A stretch of 64,000 bases of DNA from contig NC_063052.1 of the NCBI RefSeq assembly GCF_018812025.1, positions 23,190,226 to 23,254,225 of the forward strand. The letters are read 5' to 3'. The stretch is from Megalobrama amblycephala. Lineage: Eukaryota; Chordata; Actinopteri; Cypriniformes; Xenocyprididae. Made by a program: the position numbers and the translations under genes. Of the stretch, positions 11,405 through 22,200 are shown piece by piece; the first letter of the stretch is position 1, and each line of letters starts with the position of its first letter. The notes beneath the pieces are model-generated. The model had not been told where the DNA came from. It was given only the letters and a program-made list of their open reading frames with translations, and searched no databases.

Positions 11405-13093
11405 GTGGTGGCAGATACTTTTAACAGTTTTTTCACAAAAATTGCAAGTAATCTGGTGCAGAAGCTTCCATCTGCATCAGGTGTTTTTAGTGATCCACAG
11501 AGGGTGTATAAATTTTATGAAGAAAAGGGAGTTCAGCCAAACACTTTTTATTTCAAACAAGTAACAGAGGAGCTGGTACTAAAAAAACTCAAAGGCCTAA
11601 ATCTTTCCAAGGCTACTGGGTTTGATAACATCCCTGCCAGATTTCTTAAGGATGCTGCTGAAATAATCACTCCTGTCATAACTTATCTTATTAATTTATC
11701 TATTGAAAAAAATCATTTCCCTAGTAATTTTAAGGTGGCAAGAGTGATACCTTTATATAAAAAGGGGCCCAGATCTGATCCTGGAAATTTTCGCCCTGTA
11801 TCTATCTTGTGTTCAATATCAAAAATTGTAGAAAGGATTATTTATGAGCAAATAGATAGTTATTTAGCAGAACATAACCTTTTATTTGACTTTCAATCAG
11901 GTTTTAGAAAGGCCCATTCCACTGATACCTGTCTGCTTTATCTTACAGATTTTATTAGGAAAGAGGTAGAAAAGGGGAATTATTGTGGCATGGTGTTAAT
12001 AGACCTTCAAAAGGCCTTTGATACGGTTCAGTATGATGTCCTTTTGAACAAACTAAAAGCCCTAGGATTTTCTCCTGCATCTCTTCAGTGGGTGAGGTCA
12101 TACTTGGTGGGCAGAGAACAGGTGGTAGATGTGGAAGGGTCCTTGTCCTCTCCACTTAAATTAACTTGCGGAGTTCCTCAGGGGAGTATTTTGGGTCCTC
12201 TTTTTTTTCTATTATATGATATGTCGTCAGCTATAAACTGTAATCTGTTTTTATTTGCAGATGACTCAGCTATTTTAGTCTCTCATAAAGACAAATCAGA
12301 GGTTGAAAGGCTGCTTAGTTCAGAACTCCTTAACCTTAGAGTTTGGCTAACAGACAACAAGTTGTCTATCCATCTTGGAAAAACAGAGTCAATTCTTTTT
12401 GGGTCCAGAGATAAATTAAAAAAGGCTATGGGTTTTAGGGTAGTCGTAGGTACTGTTGAAATTGCAGCCAAGGAAGCAGTTACTTACTTGGGCTGTATAT
12501 TAGATAACAAACTGTCAGGGGAGCTTATGGCTCGAAAAATTATCTTACAGGTAAGCCAAAGGACTAAGTTCCTGGCAAGAATATCTAGCCTCTTAGATAG
12601 TAAAACATTAAAAATCCTGGCTGATGCGCTTGTTCAATGTCATTTTGACTATGCCTGTACATCTTGGTACACAGGCACTACTAAAGGTCTTAAAGACAAG
12701 CTACAGATCTGTCAAAATAAACTAATCAGAGTGATCCTTAAATTACACCCTAGAACTCATCTTCTTCCCGACCATTTTTCAAGTCTTGGGTGGCTCAGAG
12801 TGGAGGAGAGGGTTTCTCAACTTAAACTGTGTTTAGTTTATAAGATAAGAAATAATCTGGCACCCAAGTATTTATGTGATTACTTTTCAAAAATTAGTGA
12901 TATGCACAATTACTGCACTAGGGGGAGTTCCACAGACTATAGGCCCTGCCGCTTTAAGAGCTGTGTGGGAAAGTACTCTTTTCTATACTCTGCAGCTGTC
13001 TTGTGGAATGGTTTACCTTTAAACCTTAAACTGTTGAGCTCTTCCTATTATCATTTTAAATCTTCAATAAAAAATTGGTTATTAAACTTATAA
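11405..13093 (+). pseudogene. LINE reverse transcriptase (562-residue open part)
   Basis: Reverse transcriptase of the LINE, which would copy element RNA at a nicked target. The motifs are in order: KATGFDNIPARFLK, RVIPLYKKG, NFRPVSILCSISKIVER, QSGFRKAHSTD, LIDLQKAFDTV (first catalytic Asp), GVPQGSILGPLFFLLY and LFADDSAIL (catalytic FADD). The C-terminal thumb and tail follow with SLGWLRVEER and LWNGLPLNL, common in CR1/L2-like and jockey-like elements. This part is open to the stop at 13093 and all RT catalytic residues look present, but it is cut off from its N-terminus by two frameshifts. AT-rich codon use differs from the DIRS element upstream. Confidence 0.87.
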
Positions 13094-13375
13094 AGAGAAA
13101 AAGAAAAAGTAAGGAAATAGAAATAATAGGAATACTGAAATAATAGAAGTAGTAGGAATACTGTATTGACTACTTGTGTCTCTGCTTGTCTTTTGGGAAT
13201 TGTGTTTTTATTTTTGTTTTTGGTTTATTTTTTTTTGTATCTTAAAAATTGTCCTCAATGTTGTTAGTTCATGTATTGATACTCATTTTCCATCTTAAGG
13301 ACCACAATGGAAATAAGCCTATGGGCTTTTTGTGTTTTTATCCTTTTGAACACTTCGTATTGATTGTTGTTGTTC

Positions 13376-13404
13376 AATAAAGTATTCAATCAATCAATCA
13401 ATCA
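13376..13404 (+). repeat. LINE 3' microsatellite tail (TCAA/ATCA)n
   Basis: Directly after AATAAAGTA the sequence runs TTCAATCAATCAATCAATCA. Such short tandem tails mark the 3' end of many fish LINEs and set the right edge of this copy. Confidence 0.7.
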
Positions 13405-13453
13405 AAATTGTTATCTTGAGCAAAATAAGCAAGCTGACATTAAGTACAATGTA

Positions 13454-15009
13454 CAGGTCCTTCTCAAAAAATTAGCATATTGTGATAAAAGTTCATTATT
13501 TTCCATAATGTAATGATAAAAATTAAACTTTCATATATTTTAGATTCATTGCACACCAACTGAAATATTTCAGGTCTTTTATTGTTTTAATACTGATGAT
13601 TTTGGCATACAGCTCATGAAAACCCAAAATCCAAAATCTAAAAAAATTAGCATATTTCATCCGACCAATAAAAGAAAAGTGTTTTTAATACAAAAAAAGT
13701 CAACCTTCAAATAATTATGTTCAGTTATGCACTCAATACTTGGTCGGGAATCCTTTTGCAGAAATGACTGCTTCAATGCGGCCTGTGGCACTGCTGAGGT
13801 GTTATGGAGGCCCAGGATGCTTCGATAGCGGCCTTAAGCTCATCCAGAGTGTTGGGTCTTGCGTCTCTCAACTTTCTCTTCACAATATCCCACAGATTCT
13901 CTATGGGGTTCAGGTCAGGAGAGTTGGCAGGCCAATTGAGCACAGTAATACCATGGTCAGTAAACCATTTACCAGTGGTTTTGGCACTGTGAGCAGGTGC
14001 CAGGTCGTGCTGAAAAACGAAATCTTCATCTCCATAAAGCTTTTCAGCAGATGGAAGCATGAAGTGCTCCAAAATCTCCTGATAGCTAGCTGCATTGACC
14101 CTGCCCTTGATAAAACACAGTGGACCAACACCAGCAGCTGACATGGCACCCCAGACCATCACTGACTGTGGGTACTTGACACTGGACTTCAGGCATTTTG
14201 GCATTTCCTTCTCCCCAGTCTTCCTCCAGACTCTGGCACCTTGATTTCCGAATGACATGCAAAACTGAGCAACAGTCCAGTGCTGCTTCTCTGTAGCCCA
14301 GGTCAGGCGCTTCTGCCGCTGTTTCTGGTTCAAAAGTGGCTTGACCTGGGGAATGCGGCACCTGTAGCCCATTTCCTGCACACGCCTGTGCACGGTGGCT
14401 CTGGATGTTTCTACTCCAGACTCAGTCCACTGCTTCCGCAGGTCCCCCAAGGTCTGGAATCGGTCCTTCTCCACAATCTTCCTCAGGGTCCGGTCACCTC
14501 TTCTCGTTGTGCAGCGTTTTTTGCCACACTTTTTCCTTCCCACAGACTTCCCACTGAGGTGCCTTGATACAGCACTCTGGGAACAGCCTATTCGTTCAGA
14601 AATTTCTTTCTGTGTCTTACCCTCTCGCTTGAGGGTGTCAATGATGGCCTTCTGGACAGCAGTCAGGTCGGCAGTCTTACCCATGATTGCGGTTTTGAGT
14701 AATGAACCAGGCTGGGAGTTTTTAAAAGCCTCAGGAATCTTTTGCAGGTGTTTAGAGTTAATTAGTTGATTCAGATGATTAGGTTAATAGCTCGTTTAGA
14801 GAACCTTTTCATGATATGCTAATTTTTTGAGATTTTTGGGTTTTCATGAGCTGTATGCCAAAATCATCAGTATTAAAACAATAAAAGACCTGAAATATTT
14901 CAGTTGGTGTGCAATGAATCTAAAATATATGAAAGTTTAATTTTTATCATTACATTATGGAAAATAATGAACTTTTATCACAATATGCTAATTTTTTGAG
15001 AAGGACCTG
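13454..15009 (-). mobile_element. Tc1-like DNA transposon, 1556 bp
   Basis: The inverted ends begin CAGGTCCTTCTCAAAAAATT and are mirrored at 14990-15009. The terminal repeats are long (about 190 bases each) and flanked by TA on both sides (13452-13453, 15010-15011). The transposase is on the minus strand. Size and structure are normal for a Tc1 element; the TIRs are well kept, so the insertion is fairly young or was mobilised in trans. Confidence 0.92.
13755..14684 (-). pseudogene. Tc1 transposase, catalytically incomplete
   Basis: DD34E-type transposase that would cut and paste the element at TA sites. The open part (13773-14684) starts MGKTADLTAVQKAII and carries two helix-turn-helix regions (KTQKEISERIGCSQSAVSRH, then ATVHRRVQEMGYR), a GRKK nuclear-localisation-like stretch and a catalytic domain. 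The second Asp (FQHDLAPAHSA) and the Glu (NSPDLNPIENLW) are present. The first catalytic Asp is missing: HWTVAQ joins directly to FCMSFGNQGARVW, where the family has an intervening FSDES-type segment, so an in-frame deletion of about 11 codons is inferred. The C-terminus is also shifted: the frame stops after QQCHRPH, while an EAVISAKGFPTKY-like end remains in another frame just downstream. It is inactive as it stands. Confidence 0.88.
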
Positions 15010-15011
15010 TA

Positions 15012-15954
15012 TATCTTTTATTTCGAATATATACAAATGTCATTTACATATTTTAGTTTGTCAAGAGATTTTAAGCACCGTTTTTGAAGAGTGCGCATGT
15101 GCGTACGTGCACTGGTATAAAGGAACGAGCCTATGATTGAATCTGGAAATAAAGCAAAAAAAACAAAAAAACTGAGAAAGGTAAGAATTAGTTCTCAGAT
15201 GCCATGTCCGTAATTTATAGCAAAAAATCTAGCATTAATTCGATATCCAATGGATTAATTTAAAGAAGTTATTTAAAGAAGGTATTTTTTATATGTTATG
15301 AGATCCTTGTGGTTTGTTTTGTATTGTTAAAATCTCAAAGAAATAATGTTAAAGAAAACATCAAGAAAAAATGAGATCATTATTGCATTATAGTTAATAA
15401 GTAGATTATAGATGAAAAATTATAGATACAAAATAATGTTAACACTTTACAATAAGGTTAAATAATGCAAGGTATCATGAACTCACAAATAAGTTTTTTC
15501 TTTAAAGGAATTTATTAATATAGACTAATGTAATTTTCTAAATATATACTATTGTTTATTTTTAATTAATTTTTGCTTATTACATTACCTAATTTTAATT
15601 TATGCAACTAACAAATACCCCAAGCAAGTGCCTAACACAAGATAATGTTTGTTTGTAATGTTTCTCTTTATTCAACCTTCAAAAATATTCAGCTCAAATC
15701 ATCACCTCATTCCAAAGAGTGCATGCAGGTTTCATTAAAAATTAACATAAGCAAGAGTGTTGAAAATTTAATGTGTTTTACACTATGTAAATGTTAATAA
15801 AAACATTATCACTGCATCAAAAGTAAACAGAGTTCAACAACAATTAAAGTTACAGAAAGTTATGGGATTTATGCACTCTAGATTACATTTATATTGATTC
15901 TGGATTAAGGAGTTATTGTGAACATAATGTGTTACAGACAAGGAGGTGTTACAT
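15012..15954. other. 3' flank of the Ly6-like gene, no other gene seen
   Basis: AT-rich sequence between the Tc1 element and the Ly6 stop codon. On the minus strand it should contain the 3' UTR and polyadenylation site: candidate AATAAA-type signals occur as TTTATT on the plus strand (for example 15668-15673). I cannot choose the used one. Confidence 0.35.
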
Positions 15955-16169
15955 CTACAGAATGTAACTGCTCCAGATGAAGGCCAATAGGGTGGTGCTG
16001 AGAGCTGCAGCCATGGACAGCTGGACAGCACTTGCTCCATTGCACAGATCTGTGGTACAGCAGAATTTGGTCACTGTGTATCCCGCACCCAAGATGGTTC
16101 CACTGGTGTTGGTGCAATCAGATGTGCAGCCACTCGTGGACAGGCTCAGAAAACCAGTCACATTGAACT
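15955..16169 (-). CDS. Ly6-like gene, exon 3 (domain end and GPI signal)
   Basis: The acceptor TACTTCACAG is followed by AG, completing a Glu codon, then FNVTGFLSLSTSGCTSDC. The Asn in NVT is a possible N-glycosylation site and CTNTS holds another (NTS). The exon ends with the CCTTDLCN signature and the hydrophobic GPI-signal tail IWSSYIL before TAG. Confidence 0.85.
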
Positions 16170-16235
16170 CTGTGAAGTATTATACCATAGAGAACACCAG
16201 AAGCATGTCAGGATTTGACTTTTGTTTTCAAGTAA

Positions 16236-16271
<36 letters not shown>

Positions 16272-19200
16272 TATACTACTTTTAAATAAATAAATAGATT
16301 AATATATATAGTCCCCTGGTCTCACAGACAAGGCTTAAGCCTAATCCCAGACTAAAATGCATGTTTGTGCTGTTTTAACTGAAGCAGTTTTCAACTGCTT
16401 ACACACAAACTCCTTACTTGTCACACAATTTCTAAAACCTGACACTCAAACGCCAGAACCACACACCAAATCTGCAAAAGCATACACTAATTCTCAGCCT
16501 TAGACTCAGTTTTCAATTTCATAAAACACTTTTTGCAAAACACAACACACAATTCTCTATGTAATACACAAAAATATAACAGGACGTATCTTGATTTCCT
16601 TTTTCAAACACAAACATTCTGTCCAACTACATATGGTTGATGTATTTCTTTTGTTTCATACTGTGTTATACTGTATTCAAAACCACAAATGCTTACAGTA
16701 AAAAAATTGGTTCCAGTCTTGGTTTTTATGTTTACCATGAAATTTTCAACATCTCTTCAACATCTCAGCCAATTACTTTCAGTCTTGTACAGAAATGTAC
16801 ATAGGAGCTCATGAAAGAAGAGCTTTAGGTTTTGAATAACTGTGTATATGATATATCCAAAAATAGAATATTATGGCAAAAGTGCTTGCAACGTAAAACA
16901 AATGTTTGCTTTTGAGATGTGTTTGTGATATTTTGAATGCAGTGCTTAATTTTGCAAGAGATGTGAGGCATTTTGTATTTTGAGTGTGCAATTTTTGGAT
17001 TTGTGTGTAAAGTTTTGAAAAACAAAGGAGGCAAAGTTTTGAAAATGTGTGTAAGCAGTTGAAAAAAAAAGTAAAATATGTCAGTGCCATTGTTTTGTGT
17101 AGAGATGCACACCAGTAATATTTTTCAAAGAAACGTTTATAAAAGCTATTAAAATGTCCTAACTGAACTAAGGCCTAATCCTGGCTTAATCAAAGCTCTG
17201 TCTGTGAAACCTGGCCAGTGTTTTCCAAAAATCAACCAAAGAATTATACTTTCACTTCCAACAATTTGTTACATATTTAAAAGTCATGGCTTATATAAAA
17301 TAGTTGAACATGTGCCTTTGTTTGGAATAAATTTGTTTAAAAAAAGTTTTATAAATCTGACAAAATCCACCTTTGCCTCTCAAAAGTGCAAATGATTTAC
17401 AATTAAAATTAATAAATATTTTTTTTGTTTCCCTTTACAGGCAGGGTTAGTCTGTAGTCTTTATAATTATCTTTATGTAATATATAAAACAATACAATTC
17501 TATGGAATTTCCTGCAAATTTCCTGCAAATATAATGAAACAGGTTAAAGCTGACATACATTGCCTTGCAAAAGTATTCATACCCACTGAACTTTTCCACA
17601 TTTTGACAAGTTACAACCACAAACACAAAATGTATTTTATTGGGATTTTATGTGATAGACCAACACAAAGTGGCACATAATTGTGAAGCGGAAGGAAAAT
17701 GATAAATGGTGTCCAAAATTTTTTACAAATAAATATCTGAAAAGTGTGGCGTGCATTTGTATTCAGCCCCCTTTACTCTGATACCCCTAACAAACATCCA
17801 GAGGAACCAATTACCTTCAGAAGTCAACTAATTAGTAAATAGAGTCCACCTGTGTGTAATTTAATCTCAGTATAAATACAGCTGTTCTGTGAAGCCCTCA
17901 GAGGTTTGTTAGAGAACATTAGTGAACAAACAGCATCATGACGATCAAAGAACACACCAGACAGGTCAGGGATAAAGTTGTGGAGAAGTTTAAAGCAGGT
18001 TTAGGTTATAAATCAATATCCCAAGCTTTGAACGCCTCACGGAGCACTGTACTTAAAAATGTCAAGAGTATGGCACAACTGCAACCCTACCAAGACATGG
18101 CCGTCCACCTTTAATCAGAGAAGCACTAGTCGTGCACTCCACAAATCTGGCCTTTATGGAAGAGTGGCAAGAAGAAAGCCATTGTTGAAAGAAAGCCATA
18201 AGAAGTCCCATTTGCAGTTTGCGACAAGCCATGTGGGGGACACAGCAAACGTGGAAGAAGGTGCTCTGGTCAGAGGAGACCAAAATTGAACTTTTTGGCC
18301 TAAATGCAAAACACTATGTGTGGCAGAAACCTAACAATGCACATCACCCTGAACACACCATCCCCACCTTGAAACATGGTGGTGGCAGCATCATGTTGTG
18401 GGGATGCTTTTCTTCAGAAGGGACAGGGAAACTGGTCAGAATTGATGGGAAGTTGGATGGAGCCAAATACAGGGCAATCTTAGATGAAAACCTGTTAGAG
18501 TCTGCAAAAGACTTGAGACTGGGGCGGAGGTTTACCTTTCAGCAGAACAACAACCCTAAACATACAGCCAGAGCTACAATGGAATGGTTTAGATCAAAGC
18601 ATATTCATGTGTTGGAATGGCCCAATCAAAGTCCAGACCTAAATCCAATTGAGAATCTGTGGCAAGACTTGAAAATTGCTGTTCACAGATGCTCTCCATC
18701 CAATCTGACTGAGCTTGAGCTTGCAGAGAAGAATGGGCAAAAAATGTATTCTCTAGATGTGCAAAGCTGGTAGAGACATACCCCAAAAGACTTGCAGCTG
18801 TAATTGCAGTGAAAGGTGGTTCTACAAAGTATTGACTCAGGGGGGCTGAATACAAATGCATGCCACACTTTTCAGATATTTATTTGTAAAAAAATTTGGA
18901 CACTATTTATCATACTCCTTTCACTTCACAATTATGTGCCACTTTGTGTTGCTCTATCACATAAAATCCCAATAAAATACATTTTTGTTTGTGGTTGTAA
19001 CTTGTCAAAATGTGGAAAAGTTCAGTGGGTATGAATACTTTTGTAAGGTACTGTATGAGGGTATTTAAAGTGGTAAACTATATGAAAGAGCAATAAATTT
19101 TTACTACAGTACAAATATATACTGGTTTGTGTGAGGTTTAGGGTTGGGTTTTAGCAAATATCCTCAACTCCATATGAAAACCATTGCAACCATAACCAAA

Positions 19201-22200
19201 TGATGTTCTATGAAACTGTGTGTGTGTGTGTGTCTTGTCTGACCTGCTTTTGCAGAGAAGCAGTTGTTTGAGGGGGTGGTGCAATCCACTTTGGAACTTA
19301 ACAAACATTTGCCTAGAACACCTACTTTGCACGAATTACATGTCAGGGCTTCAGCTGGAGAAACACAGATAATGAAATTAAATGAATACCCTAAATGGTC
19401 TGGGTAAATCAATTTAAAATCACAATGACTTAATATCAGAATACAATTAGCTATTGTGTGATTGATTGAATGTTTACATTATATTCCTTTAAATGTAGGC
19501 CTAATAGAATTTTCAGTACCTACAGGAAAAGAACATGTGTAAATACACTTAAAGTGTAATTAAAAAAAGTATTTCTTAGATCTTAGATTTATTAATGATA
19601 ATAAAGAACGTTAGCAAAAAACAATTGATACGATAGTAATAAGCATATAACGATAACAATTTAAGTTTGGTGGTATGAAACTGTTCTGGGCAAAAGCAAT
19701 TTCCCCAGGAACCAGAACAGTTTATCAAAATAATTGAACAAAGACATCTCACAGAACTGATAAGTATTCAAAATACACGTGAACATTACCTGAAGAGAAA
19801 TAAACAGACATAAGGAATTAAAAAGTACAACAAAAATAACCTGGATTACATGAGCAGAGCCTGCAATCTTTAGCCAAAAAAGCATAACTATTTCACTATA
19901 GGCTGAGAGGTGCCGCACATGATTAAGTTAGCCGTTACGCTTTCTCCAATGGTAAGGGATTCAGGCCCTCTCATCTCCCTATAATATACAATCTCTGGTT
20001 GGAGGCTTGCCTTCCAGTGGCTTTGTTTGAAAGACGCGATCTAATCTGAAATGTATTCCTCTTGGATGGCATGGATCAGCTTAATGTCAGCTGACGCGAG
20101 CTTGACTGACGTGTCCATAGACATAAGGCTTGTTCGACTAGATGCAGCACCGCACAAACCGATCAGCGACCGACTTGTAGCAAGGTCTGCCAGTAAATTT
20201 TGTCTGACTCGAGACAGCGCCATCGCCATGTGACTGTGACATATGGCTTCAAAGTGCCGCAAGAGCAATTTGAGATCAGCCGCCCGAGTCAGCCAGCAGA
20301 GTTTCTCTCTTCTTTTTTTTTAAAAATTGTTTTAAAGAACTACAATTACAGTCAGGGGGGTACATTGAATAAACAAATAAGACAAAAACATAAATAAAAT
20401 AAACCAGACAAATTTAAAAGAGGAGCTGCATGAGCGCTGATGACGACATAGCTGTTTCATGATTGGCCGGATTCACCGCATGACAACGATCACGTGTTTT
20501 GTGTTTATTGTCACGCCTTCAGTTCCACTAATGCTCACAAATCTGTGTTTTTATAACAGTTAAAGCTCTTTTCATGTAGTTGCGATGTTGTATTGTGTCA
20601 TGTTTATCAAAATAAAACTGATAAAAAAGTAGACCCCATGGTATTTAAAGCTGCAGTAGGTAACTTTTGTAAAAATGTATTTTTTACATATTTGTTAAAC
20701 CTGTCATTATGTCCTGACAGTAGAATATGAGACAGATAATCTGTGAAAAAAATCAAGCTCCTCTGGCTACTCCCAGTGGTCCTATTGCCATTTGCAGAAA
20801 TACACCGCTCCCGGTAAGAAACAACCAATCAGAGCCAGGAGGAGTGTCTTAGCAGTGTCAATCAAGCTCGCGTGCGCGCTGATCACACCCCTCTCATGCA
20901 CAGCGTGTACAGACGTTCAAATTCAAGATTACCGGTGTGCCGCAGCTTTGCTTATGGCGGACAAACAATCCAAACTGCCAATTCCTCGAGTGGCACCTGC
21001 TCATAAAATAAAGACGGGTACACGGAAAAAGACAGATGACGATGATAAAAAAGCCAAAAAGGAAGAATTAGATAGAGCCCGAAATAAAACGAGGGTAAAT
21101 ATCGGAGCGGATTTTCCGAGGTGGAGGGAGCTACGTGTCCTGAAAGGATTAAAAATCGATGCAGAGTTAGCCACATTTCTGCTTGACAAGTAAGTATCCC
21201 TGCTTGATTTGTTTCATTTTTTAAGAACTACACAACTAAGATAATTTCAAAACAGGCCTGCCCGTCCCCTGCCTGATGCTCCGCGCACACCACGGCTTCC
21301 TCTTCTCCCCGCCCATTGACTCCTCGAAGTCGCTGTGGGTGTGAATTCCTCGTCGGAGCCCCTTGACTCAGTGTCAAAACTCTAGCCGCATAACATACAG
21401 ATAAAATGTCACACACTGTGCAAAGCAACTATTGAAACCTACTAATTCACTGGCTTGTCATGTTGCTGATATAATGTACTAGCAAACCTTATTTAGCATT
21501 ACATATCGATAGAATAATTACTTGCATACTGTAACGTTAGTTACCGTTATATTATCTTACTAGCTATTTATTACTTATAGAAATAGTGCAACGTCATATA
21601 GTTACATATATTGCAAAATACGTAATGTTTTGAGGACCAAGTTTGTAGTCAAAGTATGGGCAGGCCATAGTCAATGTAAATCATATTGTTGATGTTTCGT
21701 CCGTACCAGTGAATGTGCCATAACTGTTTATCCGCCGTCATCGGTGGCCCTGCTTGTTTACTAGCCTGCGCATTCACGGCAGGCTCCGTTGTGATGGGGG
21801 AGGAGCTGTGGAGGAAGGGCTGTAGCGCAGCATAGAGCAAGGGGGAGTGACCTGTGAGTTGTGCTTGTTCAAATTTTCAGGCTAAGTCAACGTTTTCTAA
21901 AAACTCCCTACTGCAGCTTTAAAGAAGATATGCTTATGTTGAACTTTATTCCTGTAAAAGCAGACGCTGTAAGCAGTAGGCTACATAAAGTAAATGTCTC
22001 TGAAACATCAGTGTATTAGTCAAATATTGCATTTATTTCACTTCAGCTGTGATAAAGTACGCAAACGCAGCGCGAGCGTCACTACGGCAAGCAGAAAGTG
22101 CCCGACTTCACGTCTCCATTTTCAGCTCCTCCCTGCCTGCACGCGGCTACTCTCGCCGATCGGTTGCATCCAGTCGCATCCGATGTCGAACACGCCTAAA

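Larger units (their letters stand above)
10559..13404 (+). mobile_element. 5'-truncated LINE (jockey/CR1/L2-type superfamily)
   Basis: It holds the C-terminal half of an apurinic-type endonuclease followed by a reverse transcriptase, then a short AT-rich 3' UTR with AATAAA near 13377 and a (TCAA)n-like tail. The 5' end is cut inside the endonuclease domain, which is typical of target-primed insertion. The exact clade is not certain without an alignment. Confidence 0.85.

Noticed and set aside
19785..19855. Hydrophobic minus-strand frame ending at a GT, considered as signal-peptide exon of the Ly6-like gene
   Set aside because: It ends in phase 0, which would put a stop codon at the start of exon 2, and has no suitable ATG. 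The exon at 25494-25548 fits the phase and has a better signal peptide and donor.
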